This document shows, in pieces, positions 1 to 9,722 of a stretch of 64,000 bases of DNA; the first letter of the stretch is position 1; every line of letters starts with the position of its first letter. Source of the DNA: Gammaproteobacteria bacterium (GTDB lineage Bacteria; Pseudomonadota; Gammaproteobacteria; UBA6429; Thiohalophilaceae); assembly GCA_016125505.1 (NCBI GenBank), contig WGLP01000003.1, positions 813,911 through 877,910 on the forward strand, written 5' to 3'. Under the pieces are notes generated by a model. The model ran no database searches, was not told where the DNA came from, and was given only the letters and a program-made list of their open reading frames with translations. Position numbers and translations under genes: made by a program.

Positions 1-1
1 G

Positions 2-1687
2 CAAGAGACACTGCAAAAACTGGATCACCTGTTGCCCGTACACTGGTCGCATGGCAATCCCGTGGATGTGTTGGGGGATGCGGCGCCACTGCGCTATCAA
101 CAGGCCGTGGAGATCTGCCTGCAGGATGCCGGCGTGGATGGCGTATTGGTGATCCTGACGCCGCAAGCCATGACGCATCCTGCAGAGGTCGCGAAACTCC
201 TGGTCGAGATAAAACTGCCCGCGCACAAGACCATGCTGACCTGCTGGATGGGACAGGAACAGGTGGAGTCGTCGCGTCAGCTGTTTTCGCAGCATAAGAT
301 TCCGACTTTCACCACGCCGGAAAACGCGGTTGAGGCCTTTGGCTATCTGGTGGAGTATTACCGCAACCAGCAGTTACTGATGCAGGTACCCGGACCGTTG
401 CGCAAGAACAGCGAACCGGATGTGGAAGGTGCGCGCATGATCATTAACGTGGCCATGAGCGAACACCGCAAGTTATTGAGTCGCATGGAGTCGAATGCCA
501 TCCTGGCCGCCTTCGGCATCCCGGTGATGCCGGTCATCGAGTGCCATACTCCCAACGAAGCCTTGATCGCTGCCGAAACGTTAGGCTTTCCCGTGGCCAT
601 GAAGATCAATTCACCGGACATCACGCACAAGACCGACGTGGAAGGTGTGCGCCTGAGTATCACAAATGCACAGGCCGTGCGCAGCACCTATCGTGAACTG
701 GTGGATGCGGTGCAGCAGCGCATGCCGAATGCCAAGATCAGTGGTGTCACCATTGAATCCATGTATCACCGGCCACACGGTCGTGAACTGATGGCGGGCG
801 TGATTCGTGACCCGGTGTTCGGTCCGGTGATTACCTTTGGCGCAGGCGGCACCATGCTGGAGTTTGTGCGCGATCGCGCCACGGCCCTGCCACCCTTAAA
901 TACGCTGATTATCGAAAACATGATCAGTCATACCCGGGTGTCGCGCCTGCTGGAACAGTTTCGCAATCAGCCGGCGGTGGACAAGCAGGCCATCATTTTG
1001 ATCCTGCGCCAGCTGTCGGAAATGGTCTGCGAGATACCGGAGATCCGCGAACTGGATATCAATCCCTTCATTGTCAATGAAGAGGGTGCCGTCATTCTGG
1101 ATGCGCGCATGGTGGTGGATCATCACAGCAGCGGTCTGGATCGCTACGCCCACATGGCAATCCATCCGTATCCCGCACATTACACCAGCCACTGGCAATT
1201 GGCGGATGGCACCGATATCTGGTGTCGGCCGATTCGTCCGGAAGATGCCGGGATCGAAACCGCCTTTATCGCGCGTCTCTCGGAGCAGACGAAGTATTTT
1301 CGTTTCATGCGCGCCCTGCACGAGCTCACACCCGAGATGCTGGTGCGTTTTACCCAGATCGATTACGACCGCGAGATGGCGCTAATCGTGGTGACTCAGG
1401 AAGCGGGCGCGGAAAAGGAAATCGCGGTGGCGCGCTACATTACCAACCCGGACGGTATGAGTTGTGAATTTGCCATCGTCGTGGCGGATGAATGGACCAA
1501 GCGTGGCATCGGTTCGCAATTATTGCGACAGCTCATGGAAGTGGCCAAGCTGCGCGGCTTACGTACCATGGAGGGTGAGGTGCTTAGTGACAATCATCCC
1601 ATGCAGGAAATGGCGAAAAGTCTCGGCTTTATGGTGCGGATGAGCCCGGACGATCCGGGCGTGATGCTGCTCAGCAAGAACCTGTGA
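2..1687 (+). CDS. PatZ/YfiQ-like protein lysine acetyltransferase, 5' truncated by window edge
   Basis: The reading frame is open to the left edge, so only the C-terminal ~561 residues are visible; E. coli Pat is about 886. Visible parts in order are the end of the NDP-forming acyl-CoA synthetase-like region, an ATP-grasp region (around HKTDVEGVRL), and a C-terminal GNAT domain with the acetyl-CoA pyrophosphate loop RGIGSQ near the end. Family members acetylate lysines of metabolic enzymes such as acetyl-CoA synthetase, and the synthetase part usually acts as a regulatory module. It is convergent with argH, 15 bases apart. The internal TTG at 32 is not a credible start, because homologous sequence continues upstream of it. 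Confidence 0.88.
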   Translation, partial: QETLQKLDHLLPVHWSHGNPVDVLGDAAPLRYQQAVEICLQDAGVDGVLVILTPQAMTHPAEVAKLLVEIKLPAHKTMLTCWMGQEQVESSRQLFSQHKIPTFTTPENAVEAFGYLVEYYRNQQLLMQVPGPLRKNSEPDVEGARMIINVAMSEHRKLLSRMESNAILAAFGIPVMPVIECHTPNEALIAAETLGFPVAMKINSPDITHKTDVEGVRLSITNAQAVRSTYRELVDAVQQRMPNAKISGVTIESMYHRPHGRELMAGVIRDPVFGPVITFGAGGTMLEFVRDRATALPPLNTLIIENMISHTRVSRLLEQFRNQPAVDKQAIILILRQLSEMVCEIPEIRELDINPFIVNEEGAVILDARMVVDHHSSGLDRYAHMAIHPYPAHYTSHWQLADGTDIWCRPIRPEDAGIETAFIARLSEQTKYFRFMRALHELTPEMLVRFTQIDYDREMALIVVTQEAGAEKEIAVARYITNPDGMSCEFAIVVADEWTKRGIGSQLLRQLMEVAKLRGLRTMEGEVLSDNHPMQEMAKSLGFMVRMSPDDPGVMLLSKNL

Positions 1688-1702
1688 GCAATTATCTCCG
1701 GA

Positions 1703-3091
1703 TTAGAGCTTCAGTCTGTCGCGCGCGCGTGTGATGGCGGCCTTTACCTGTTGCGGTGCGGTACCACCCAGATGATTACGCGCCGCGACCGAACCTTCCA
1801 GTGATAAGACTTTGAAGACGTCGGTATCAATCACGTTCGAGAACTGTTGCAACTCGTCCAGGCTCATCTCCGACAAATCTTTCTTGTTGGCAATGCCGTA
1901 ACGGACGGACTGACCGACGATCTCATGGGCATCGCGAAAGGCGACGCCCTTGCGCACCAGGTAGTCGGCGAGATCGGTGGCGGTGCTGAAGCCCTGCTTG
2001 GCGGCCGCATACATGCGTTCCTTGTTCACCTGAATCGCGGGCACCATGTCGGCGAAGACGCGCAGGCAACCCTTGAGGTTATCCACGGTATCGAACAGGG
2101 GTTCCTTGTCTTCCTGGTTATCCTTGTTGTACGCGAGCGGCTGGCTCTTCATCAGGGTCAGCAGTCCCATCAGGTGGCCGAAGATGCGGCCGGTCTTGCC
2201 GCGAATGAGTTCGGGCACATCCGGATTTTTCTTTTGCGGCATGATGGACGAGCCGGTGCAGAAACCTTCACCCAGTTCGATAAAACCAAACTGAGAGGCG
2301 CTCCACAGGATCAACTCTTCGGAAAAGCGCGACATGTGCATCAGCATCAGGGCCGCAACCGAGGTGAACTCGATGGCAAAGTCGCGATCGCTGACGGCAT
2401 CCAGTGAATTCTCGGCAATGCCGGCGAAGCCAAGCAGGCTTGCGGTTTCGCTGCGGTCGATGGGATACGTGGTGCCGGCCAGTGCGGCGGCACCCAGGGG
2501 CATGACGTTGACCCGCTTGCGGCAGTCGGTGAGGCGCTCGCGATCGCGTTGCAACATTTCGAACCAGGCCAGCAGGTGGTGCCCGAAGGTAATGGGTTGT
2601 GCCGTCTGCAAGTGGGTAAAGCCGGGCAGGATGGTCTCGGCGTGGGCCGCTGCCAGGTCGAGCAGGGCGGTTTGCAGGCGCTGGAGTTCGGCGGCGATGA
2701 GATCGATCTCGTCGCGCAGGTACAGGCGGATGTCGGTGGCGACCTGATCGTTGCGGGAGCGGCCGGTATGCAGTTTTTTACCCACCACGCCGATGCGGTC
2801 GGTGAGCCGGGCCTCGATGTTCATGTGCACGTCTTCCAGGGCGACCGACCAGTTGAACTGATCGTTTTGGATATCCAGCTCGATGGCCTTGAGCCCGTCG
2901 ACGATGAGCTTGCATTCCTCGGTAGTGAGCACACCCACCTTGGCCAGCATGGTGGCATGGGCGATGGAACCGGCAATATCCTGTTTGTACATGCGGCGGT
3001 CAAACCCGACGGAGGCGGTAAAGGCCTCGACGAAGGCGTTGGTGGGTTCATTGAAACGGCCCGCCCAGGGTTTGCTGCCTGACTCATTCAT
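1703..3091 (-). CDS. argH: Argininosuccinate lyase
   Basis: Last step of arginine biosynthesis: cleaves argininosuccinate to arginine and fumarate in the cytoplasm. The 462-residue length is standard. The fumarase/aspartase superfamily signature [12 protein letters not shown] is present near residue 280, and the N-terminal GRF motif (KPWAGRF) and HTGRSRNDQ motif of ArgH are clear. The ATG at 3091 places the protein in register with family N-termini. It is divergent from algZ with 90 bases between, an arrangement shared with pseudomonads. Confidence 0.97.
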   Translation of the reverse strand: MNESGSKPWAGRFNEPTNAFVEAFTASVGFDRRMYKQDIAGSIAHATMLAKVGVLTTEECKLIVDGLKAIELDIQNDQFNWSVALEDVHMNIEARLTDRIGVVGKKLHTGRSRNDQVATDIRLYLRDEIDLIAAELQRLQTALLDLAAAHAETILPGFTHLQTAQPITFGHHLLAWFEMLQRDRERLTDCRKRVNVMPLGAAALAGTTYPIDRSETASLLGFAGIAENSLDAVSDRDFAIEFTSVAALMLMHMSRFSEELILWSASQFGFIELGEGFCTGSSIMPQKKNPDVPELIRGKTGRIFGHLMGLLTLMKSQPLAYNKDNQEDKEPLFDTVDNLKGCLRVFADMVPAIQVNKERMYAAAKQGFSTATDLADYLVRKGVAFRDAHEIVGQSVRYGIANKKDLSEMSLDELQQFSNVIDTDVFKVLSLEGSVAARNHLGGTAPQQVKAAITRARDRLKL

Positions 3092-3181
3092 TTTGGAAAT
3101 CTACCGATAACTATATATAAGAATGGGGATGATACACTTGTTGATTCGTGTTTTGCAGCGGGATCCACTACTTTAGAAACC

Positions 3182-4237
3182 ATGGCCGACAACCTTCAAA
3201 CCGACGATTGCTTCCTGCCCAATTTTTGCGGCTTGCGCATGGTGTTTGTGGTGGTGGTGATTGCCCAGCTATTTGCCTTTGTGGTGGTGTTGAGTCCCAG
3301 TGATATGCCACCGGAGGGGCGCTGGCAGCAACTGGGTTTGATCTCCCTGTTTGTGCAGTGGTGTACCCTGGTCAGCAGCGCGGTGCTGTGTCTGTTGCGG
3401 CGCCTGATCCATCGTACCTCCAGCCGCGTCGTGGCCATTGCCAGTTATACCTCGGTGCTGTTGGTGGTCTGGGCCGTCAGCGAGATTGCCTACTGGTACG
3501 TGTATCCGGGGACGCGCAGCATGAGTCACTGGCACTTTGTGATGCGCAACCTCGCCATCAGTTTTTTGATTACCGGCCCCATCCTGCGCTATTTCTATGT
3601 GACCCACCAATGGCGACGCAATGTGCGCGCCGAGGCGGAGGCGCGGCTGCAATCCTTGCAGTCCCGCATTCGTCCGCATTTCTTATTTAACAGCATGAAT
3701 ACCATCGCCAGCCTGACGCGTACCTCGCCGGAACAGGCCGAGACCGCGGTGGAGGATCTGGCGGATTTGTTTCGCGCCACCCTGCGTGATGTCCGTCAGT
3801 TTCATACCCTGGCCGAAGAAGTGACCTTGTGCCGGCGCTATCTGGATATCGAAACCTTGCGTCTGGGCGATCGCCTGCGGATCGAATGGGCCATCGAAGA
3901 CCTGCCCAGCGATGCCTTGCTACCACCATTATTGATTCAGCCGCTGCTGGAAAACGCCATTTATCACGGCATCGAGCCCCGTGTGGAAGGCGGCACCATT
4001 CGTATCGCAGGCAAACGCGAAGGCAAACAATTGCAACTTGAGATCAGCAATCCATTGCCGCGCGTCCGTAACGCGAGCAAGGGCAACCAGATCGCGCAGG
4101 AAAATATTCGCGCGCGCCTGGCTGCCTTGTACGGTGCGCGTGGTGGCATGCAGATCAGTCAGGATGACGATACCTTTCATGTAAAACTGAATTGGCCTTA
4201 CCGGAATAAACTGGACGATGAAAATACTGATTATTGA
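3182..4237 (+). CDS. algZ: LytS/AlgZ-type membrane sensor histidine kinase
   Basis: 351 residues. Four hydrophobic segments lie in residues ~17-140, followed by a His_kinase (PF06580) domain with phospho-acceptor H166 in RIRPHFLFN, then an ATPase region with an N-box (LLENAIYHG). It lacks a classical HisKA domain, as in AlgZ/FimS. The 3' end overlaps the algR start by 20 bases, so the two are translationally coupled. In Pseudomonas this pair controls alginate and type IV pili. The target here is unknown, and no alginate genes are in the window. Confidence 0.88.
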   Translation: MADNLQTDDCFLPNFCGLRMVFVVVVIAQLFAFVVVLSPSDMPPEGRWQQLGLISLFVQWCTLVSSAVLCLLRRLIHRTSSRVVAIASYTSVLLVVWAVSEIAYWYVYPGTRSMSHWHFVMRNLAISFLITGPILRYFYVTHQWRRNVRAEAEARLQSLQSRIRPHFLFNSMNTIASLTRTSPEQAETAVEDLADLFRATLRDVRQFHTLAEEVTLCRRYLDIETLRLGDRLRIEWAIEDLPSDALLPPLLIQPLLENAIYHGIEPRVEGGTIRIAGKREGKQLQLEISNPLPRVRNASKGNQIAQENIRARLAALYGARGGMQISQDDDTFHVKLNWPYRNKLDDENTDY

Positions 4238-4952
4238 CGATGAACCGCTGGCACGACAGCGCCTGCGCAGCGTGATCGACGAGCTGGGCAACAGTACCGT
4301 TGTTGCCGAAGGCAGCAATGGCGAGGAAGCGGTGAGATTGTGCCAGCAACACGAGCCGGACGTGGTCCTGCTCGATATTCGCATGCCGGGCATGGGCGGT
4401 ATCGAGGCCGCGCATCACATCAATAAACTGGGATCGCCACCGGCGATCATTTTTACAACGGCCTACGATGATTACGCGATTCCGGCGTTTGAAACACACG
4501 CAGTGGATTACCTGCTGAAACCGGTACGCAAGGAGCGACTCGAGCAGGCGCTGGGGGCGGCAAGACGGCTGACCCGCGCGCAATTGCAGGAGCTGGAACG
4601 TAATGTCGGCGAGAATGAACAACGGCAGCACATCAGCGCACGTCTGGGCGGTGAGTTGCGCCTGATCCCCATCGACGAGATCCGCTATTTACAGGCGGAA
4701 CATAAATACGTGACCGTGCGTTACGGCCAGGGTACGGTCCTGATCGAGGAATCGCTCAAGTCGCTGGAAGAGGAATTTCCGACGGAGTTCTTACGCATTC
4801 ACCGCAACGCCCTGGTGGCGCTGAAGTATATTGCCTCACTGGAAAAGGAACGCAGCGGTGGTCACCATATCAAGCTGCGGGATGTCCCGGAGACGCTCGA
4901 GGTCAGTCGTCGTCACCTGCCGAACGTGCGCAAGGTGATGAAGTTGATGTAA
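4218..4952 (+). CDS. algR: LytTR-family response regulator (AlgR-like)
   Basis: 244 residues: an N-terminal receiver with D53 (VVLLDIRMPG) as phospho-acceptor, acidic pair D7/D8 and K in LLKPV, then a C-terminal LytTR DNA-binding domain (from about residue 140; ISARLGGELRLIPIDEIRYL and FLRIHRNALV). It is the cognate regulator of the overlapping AlgZ-like kinase. LytTR domains bind direct repeats in target promoters; no target site is evident here. It is convergent with the thioredoxin-like gene downstream. Confidence 0.93.
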   Translation: MKILIIDDEPLARQRLRSVIDELGNSTVVAEGSNGEEAVRLCQQHEPDVVLLDIRMPGMGGIEAAHHINKLGSPPAIIFTTAYDDYAIPAFETHAVDYLLKPVRKERLEQALGAARRLTRAQLQELERNVGENEQRQHISARLGGELRLIPIDEIRYLQAEHKYVTVRYGQGTVLIEESLKSLEEEFPTEFLRIHRNALVALKYIASLEKERSGGHHIKLRDVPETLEVSRRHLPNVRKVMKLM

Positions 4953-4962
4953 TTGAACTGGC

Positions 4963-5490
4963 TTATTTCAGATTCAGCGCCGCCAGTTGCTGGCGAATGA
5001 TTTGCGCCGATTCCGCCAGCGCCCTGTCCAGGTCGCCGCCGTAATATTCGGTATTGCTGACCCCGATGAGATTGTGCGCGAGTCGTTTGCCGTGTTCGTC
5101 GACAAACACGACCGTCGGGGTAAGCGAGGCGCTGTAGCGCATGGCCAGACTGTTGGCGTCCGTTTGCGAACCGTCGAAATCGGTGATGCTGCCCAGATCG
5201 TCGGTCATGACCTGGCGGATAATGACCTGGGCGCGATAATCCGCGTTACGCAGCATCGGCTTGAGCTGCTCTTCTTCCACGTAATGGCACCAGGAACAGC
5301 CCTGTTGTGCGAACATCAGCAGGATCGGTACATGGCGTTGATGGGCGGCCTGACCATCGGTTTGCAGGTTGTGCGCCTGCACCAGGGTTACCGGCGGCAG
5401 CTCGTCGTCTGACGCATGGGCAGTGAGACTCAGGCTGGCGCCGAGAGTCAGCAGAAAAAATAATGCAAACAAGTGCTTAGCTGTTTTCAT
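4963..5490 (-). CDS. Periplasmic thioredoxin-like protein (DsbD-gamma/SoxW type)
   Basis: 175 residues from ATG 5490; a GTG one codon earlier is possible. An N-terminal signal peptide (residues 1-27, ending LTAHAS) is followed by a thioredoxin-like fold with the redox motif CSWC in [13 protein letters not shown] and a [12 protein letters not shown] strand near the cis-proline position. It probably works as an exported disulfide reductase or thiol carrier; the partner is unknown. It interrupts, on the opposite strand, the algR-hemC junction that is contiguous in pseudomonads. Divergent from hemC by 103 bases. Confidence 0.8.
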   Translation of the reverse strand: MKTAKHLFALFFLLTLGASLSLTAHASDDELPPVTLVQAHNLQTDGQAAHQRHVPILLMFAQQGCSWCHYVEEEQLKPMLRNADYRAQVIIRQVMTDDLGSITDFDGSQTDANSLAMRYSASLTPTVVFVDEHGKRLAHNLIGVSNTEYYGGDLDRALAESAQIIRQQLAALNLK

Positions 5491-5593
5491 CACCGCCGTC
5501 CCACAAAAATTGGTGTATTATAGTGTCCTTTGTCATGTACTGCCAAAATTTGTTCAATATATATTTTCTACCGACCTACTAAGTAAGAGCTCT

Positions 5594-6526
5594 ATGAAAA
5601 ACACTGTCTTACGCATCGCCACCCGTAAAAGCCAGCTCGCCCTGTGGCAGGCCGAGTACGTGGCCAGCATGTTAACCCAGGCCCACCCGGGCCTCTCGGT
5701 CGAGCTGGTCAAAATGACGACCCAGGGTGACAAGATCCTCGACACGCCCCTGGCCAAGGTCGGTGGGAAGGGCCTGTTCGTCAAAGAGCTGGAGCAGGGC
5801 CTGTTGTCCGGCGAGGCGGATATCGCCGTGCACTCCATGAAGGATGTGCCGGTGGAGTTGCCCGACGGCCTGCACCTGCCCGTGATTTGCCCGCGCGAAG
5901 ACCCGCGGGATGCCTTTGTCTCTTCGAGCTACGCCGCCCTCGCCGCCCTGCCCGACGGCGCCCGGGTCGGTACCTCCAGCCTGCGCCGCCAGTGCCAGTT
6001 GCGGGCCTTACGCCCGGACCTGGAGATCCTCGACCTGCGCGGCAACGTGAACACCCGTCTGCAAAAGCTGGATGATGGCCAGTACGACGCCATTATTCTG
6101 GCCGCCGCCGGCTTGAAGCGCCTGGGGTTTGAAGCCCGCATCCGTGAGGCCCTGCCCACGGAAGTCAGCCTGCCCGCCATCGGCCAGGGCGCGGTGGGCA
6201 TCGAGTGCCGCCTGGAAGACCCGGTGGTCAACGAGTTGCTCGCCCCCTTACACGACAGGCGGACCGCGACCCGGGTATTGGCGGAGCGCAGCCTGAATGC
6301 GCGCCTGCAGGGGGGTTGCCAGGTCCCTATCGCGGGCTACGCGGAGATCGAACATGGGGTCTTGCTCTTGCGCGGCCTGGTGGGTGAGCCCGACGGCAGC
6401 AATATCATTCGCGGCGAAATTGCGGGGCCGCCGGAAAATGCCGAAGAGCTGGGCGAAGTGCTGGCAGAGGATTTATTGAGTCGGGGTGCGGATCGGATTC
6501 TGGAAGCCCTGTATGCCGGTTCCTGA
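5594..6526 (+). CDS. hemC: Hydroxymethylbilane synthase (porphobilinogen deaminase)
   Basis: 310 residues. Polymerises four porphobilinogen units in tetrapyrrole synthesis. ATG 5594 is chosen because the [20 protein letters not shown]-terminus is canonical; the frame is open further upstream without homology. The dipyrromethane cofactor cysteine is C242 in the GGCQVP motif, and VGTSSLRR and RGNVNTRL substrate loops are present. First gene of a hemCDXY operon; its last 14 bases overlap hemD. Confidence 0.97.
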   Translation: MKNTVLRIATRKSQLALWQAEYVASMLTQAHPGLSVELVKMTTQGDKILDTPLAKVGGKGLFVKELEQGLLSGEADIAVHSMKDVPVELPDGLHLPVICPREDPRDAFVSSSYAALAALPDGARVGTSSLRRQCQLRALRPDLEILDLRGNVNTRLQKLDDGQYDAIILAAAGLKRLGFEARIREALPTEVSLPAIGQGAVGIECRLEDPVVNELLAPLHDRRTATRVLAERSLNARLQGGCQVPIAGYAEIEHGVLLLRGLVGEPDGSNIIRGEIAGPPENAEELGEVLAEDLLSRGADRILEALYAGS

Positions 6527-7262
6527 GCTGCAGGGAATCCATGTTTTGGTAACCCGGCCGCAGGCGCAGGCGGATTGGCTCTGCCGAGAGGTCGAGGAAC
6601 TGGGCGGGATTCCGATCGCCCTCCCCCTGTTGGAAATTCAGGCGATGACACCTGATGCAAATGCACTGGTGCAGGTGCCCCACGCCGACATCCTGATCTT
6701 CGTCAGTGCGAATGCCGTGATGGCCGGCCTGCCACATCTGACAGAACTTCCCGCAACTCTGCAAATTGGTGCCATCGGTCAGGCGACGGCGGATCAGCTG
6801 CGTGCCGCAGGCGTGCGCGTGGACTTGCTGCCGGCGCAATTCGACAGTGAGGCTTTCCTGGCCTTGCCGGCAGTGCAGCACTTGCAGGGGAAGTGCGTGG
6901 TGATCGTACGCGGCCGCGGTGGTCGCGAAACCCTGGCTGATCATCTGCGTGCACGTGGTGCGCGGGTACACTATGCGGAAGTCTATCGGCGTGCCTGTCC
7001 GCACTGGGATGCGCAGGCCGTTACTACGGCGCTCCGCGCCGATGTCATTAGCGTGACCAGCAGCGAGGCGCTGGATAATCTGGCGCAACTCGCACACCAG
7101 CCCGGCGCTGAGTCCTTGTTGCACAAACCGCTGGTGGTATTTCATGCGCGGATCGCTGGGCGTGCACATGAACTTGGGTTTACACTTAAACCTGTCGTAA
7201 CCGAGCAGCCCTGCGACAAGGCGATGTTGGCGGCCTTGCGGCAATGGGCGAACGAACACTAA
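6513..7262 (+). CDS. hemD: Uroporphyrinogen-III synthase
   Basis: 249 residues from ATG 6513, inside the hemC end, a typical coupling. It cyclises hydroxymethylbilane with D-ring inversion to uroporphyrinogen III. The family is poorly conserved. Support comes from the N-terminal [13 protein letters not shown] motif, the [14 protein letters not shown] segment, the [10 protein letters not shown] segment, and the position between hemC and hemX. A GTG at 6486 would extend it by nine residues and is less likely. Confidence 0.92.
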   Translation: MPVPELQGIHVLVTRPQAQADWLCREVEELGGIPIALPLLEIQAMTPDANALVQVPHADILIFVSANAVMAGLPHLTELPATLQIGAIGQATADQLRAAGVRVDLLPAQFDSEAFLALPAVQHLQGKCVVIVRGRGGRETLADHLRARGARVHYAEVYRRACPHWDAQAVTTALRADVISVTSSEALDNLAQLAHQPGAESLLHKPLVVFHARIAGRAHELGFTLKPVVTEQPCDKAMLAALRQWANEH

Positions 7263-7277
7263 AGGTATGAAACACGC

Positions 7278-8372
7278 GTGACGGAGCCAGACGAAAACAA
7301 GGCGGCGGTGGAGTCCAGGGAGAACAAAACCGAGCCGGCGGCACAGGACAGCGCCAAGGAAAAACCGCCGGCGAAATCCCCTGCGCAAAAACCCCGCGTA
7401 AGACACACCTCGCGTAATCTGACAGTGGTGTTAATCATTGTGTTGGCGCTTGCCGGTGGGGCGGCGTATTACGGTTATCAATTTTTACAACAGCAAACCG
7501 CGCGCATGGATGCCCTGGCCGCACAGCAACAGCAACTGCAATCCGAAAATGCACAGTTAAAATCCCAGGTAAGCGATAGTCTGCAAGCCCTGAGCAAACA
7601 AGGCAGCGAGCTTGCCAACGATATTGAAACCCTGCGCGCCAAGGATACACACTTGCGCAAGGACTGGCTGATCGATGAGGCCGAATATCTTTTGCAACTG
7701 GCCAATTACCGCCTGTTATTCGATCGCGATATCAAAACCGCCGTCGTCGCCTTGAACACGGCGGATGTACGTCTGCGTGATACCGGCGACCCCGGCGTGG
7801 TCCCAGTGCGCAAGGTGATTGCCGAATCGGTGCAGGCGCTCAAGGAGGTACCGCAGTCGGATCTTGCCGGCCTGTCCCTGGCACTGAGCGCTATCGATAA
7901 AGATGTCGACAAGCTGCCACTGAATACACCTGACCCGCAATCCAGGGCGCAGACGCAACAGGATGGCATGAGCGAAACACGCAAGGTCAAGACCTGGTCC
8001 GAATTGCCGGCGGCCGTCTGGCACGATCTCAAAGGACTCATTGTCATACGCAATCATGAAAAACCGGTGGAACCCTTGATTGCACCCGATCAGCGTTTCT
8101 TCCTGACGGAAAATCTGCGCCTGCAGATCGAACAGGCGCGCCTGGCGATGTTGTCCGGGCAGGCCGAGATTTACAAGGAACGTCTTGCCACCGCCATCCA
8201 ATGGATCGAAAAATACTTCGACAAGGAAGCCGCGCAAACCCAGGCGGCGCTGACCACGCTCAAACAATTGCAACACAGTGCGATCGCACCGCCTTTGCCG
8301 GACATCAGCAAACCATATCGTTTGCTGGAGGAATACCGGCAAAACCAGACGGCATCCGCTGCGAAAAACTAG
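7278..8372 (+). CDS. hemX: HemX-like inner-membrane protein
   Basis: 364 residues, GTG start at 7278 (the nearby ATG at 7267 runs into a stop). A Lys/Glu/Ala/Pro-rich cytoplasmic N-terminus (~1-46) precedes a single membrane helix (~48-68), a Gln/Leu-rich coiled coil (~72-115), and a large helical domain with WLIDEAEYLLQLANYRL, the hallmark of HemX (PF04375). It was once annotated as a uroporphyrin-III methyltransferase, but it has no SAM-binding methylase fold. Probably a membrane scaffold partner of HemY. Confidence 0.9.
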   Translation: MTEPDENKAAVESRENKTEPAAQDSAKEKPPAKSPAQKPRVRHTSRNLTVVLIIVLALAGGAAYYGYQFLQQQTARMDALAAQQQQLQSENAQLKSQVSDSLQALSKQGSELANDIETLRAKDTHLRKDWLIDEAEYLLQLANYRLLFDRDIKTAVVALNTADVRLRDTGDPGVVPVRKVIAESVQALKEVPQSDLAGLSLALSAIDKDVDKLPLNTPDPQSRAQTQQDGMSETRKVKTWSELPAAVWHDLKGLIVIRNHEKPVEPLIAPDQRFFLTENLRLQIEQARLAMLSGQAEIYKERLATAIQWIEKYFDKEAAQTQAALTTLKQLQHSAIAPPLPDISKPYRLLEEYRQNQTASAAKN

Positions 8373-8388
8373 GCCGGAAAGCTAAGCG

Positions 8389-9633
8389 ATGAAATGGTTA
8401 TTTGGCTCTTTGTTGATTCTCATTGCCGCGGTTATCGTCGGCCTGTGGGCCTATCAGGATAGCGGCTATGTCCTGATCGCGCGCGGTTACACGACGGTGG
8501 AGATGAGTCTCGCCCTGTTCATCGTCCTGGCGGCGGCAGGTTTTCTTGCAACTTATTTTGCTCTGCGTGTCGTGATTAACAGCTGGCACATGCCGAGTGC
8601 GTTTCGTGAGTGGCGCGCGCGTCAGCGCCGCCGCCGGGCGAGACGCGACATGAATCGCGGCCTTATCGAGCTGGCGCAGGGTAACTGGGCGCCGGCCGAA
8701 CGTTATTTGTTGCGGCATGCCCGTGATAGCGAAATCCCGTTATTGAACTATTTGTCCGCCGCGCGCGCGGCGCAAAAACAAAATGCCCCGCAGCGCCGCG
8801 ATGATTATCTGTCACTGGCGCATCAAAGCATGCAGGGTGCCGGCTTTGCGGTGCAATTGACGCAAGCCGAGTTACAGTTGGTACACGGCCAGCTGGAACA
8901 ATCCCTGGCGACCCTGATGCAGTTGCACGCGACCTCTCCAAAACATCCGCACGTGTTATATCTGCTGGCGCGCAGCTATCAGTTGTTACGCAGTTGGGAC
9001 GACTTGCGCAAGTTGCTGCCGGATCTGCGCAAGCAGAATGTCCTGAACCCCGATGACCTGCATCAGCTGGAACAACTGGTCTATCGCGAGCTGCTGACGC
9101 TCGCTACCCAGCGCGGCAAGCTGGAAGTCTTGCGCGACAGCTGGCAACAGACGCCGAAGCACCTGCGTCAGGACCTGGAGCTGATTCGCCACTATGTACG
9201 CTGTCTCTTGATCCTGCGTGCCAATGATGATGCCGAGCACCTGTTGCGCGATGCGCTGAAGCGGCGTTGGGATGTGGACCTGGTGTATATCTACGGTCTG
9301 GTCGAGGCTGCGGATAAGGATCGGCAGCTGGCGACGGCGGAGACCTGGCTTAAGGGCCACGAAAACAATCCGGTGTTGTTGCTCACCCTGGGCCGCCTGT
9401 GCAAACGCAATAAACTGTGGGGTAAGGCGCGCTCCTATCTCAACGCCAGTCTCGGCATCAAGCCGCATTCGGATGCGTACAAGGAACTGGGGCAATTGCT
9501 GGAACAGCTGAACGAACATAGCGAGGCGGTGGAGTGTTATCACAAAGGTTTGTTGCTGGCAGCGGACGAAAAAATGGATACGCTGCTTAACGTGATGCCC
9601 GCGAATACGGCGCTCGCGCCGGTGACTTATTGA
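8389..9633 (+). CDS. hemY: HemY-like TPR membrane protein
   Basis: 414 residues. Two N-terminal membrane helices (1-22 and ~40-62) are followed by a basic stretch and tetratricopeptide-like helical repeats to the C-terminus. This is the gammaproteobacterial HemY (PF07219) and not the protoporphyrinogen oxidase of the same name in Gram-positives. ATG 8389 lies 16 bases after hemX. Linked genetically to late haem synthesis; exact biochemical role unresolved in the family. Confidence 0.9.
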   Translation: MKWLFGSLLILIAAVIVGLWAYQDSGYVLIARGYTTVEMSLALFIVLAAAGFLATYFALRVVINSWHMPSAFREWRARQRRRRARRDMNRGLIELAQGNWAPAERYLLRHARDSEIPLLNYLSAARAAQKQNAPQRRDDYLSLAHQSMQGAGFAVQLTQAELQLVHGQLEQSLATLMQLHATSPKHPHVLYLLARSYQLLRSWDDLRKLLPDLRKQNVLNPDDLHQLEQLVYRELLTLATQRGKLEVLRDSWQQTPKHLRQDLELIRHYVRCLLILRANDDAEHLLRDALKRRWDVDLVYIYGLVEAADKDRQLATAETWLKGHENNPVLLLTLGRLCKRNKLWGKARSYLNASLGIKPHSDAYKELGQLLEQLNEHSEAVECYHKGLLLAADEKMDTLLNVMPANTALAPVTY

Positions 9634-9722
9634 TATCAATCAATTTCCCGTCTCACTCAGGCCCTAAAATATCTGCGGTTTTGAGCCGATATAGGTAATA
9701 TTGCAGGCCGGACTACGAACGC

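Noticed and set aside
6405..7406. 333-codon open frame on the minus strand across hemC-hemD-hemX
   Set aside because: It spans the ends of three clear genes on the other strand and has no motif of its own.
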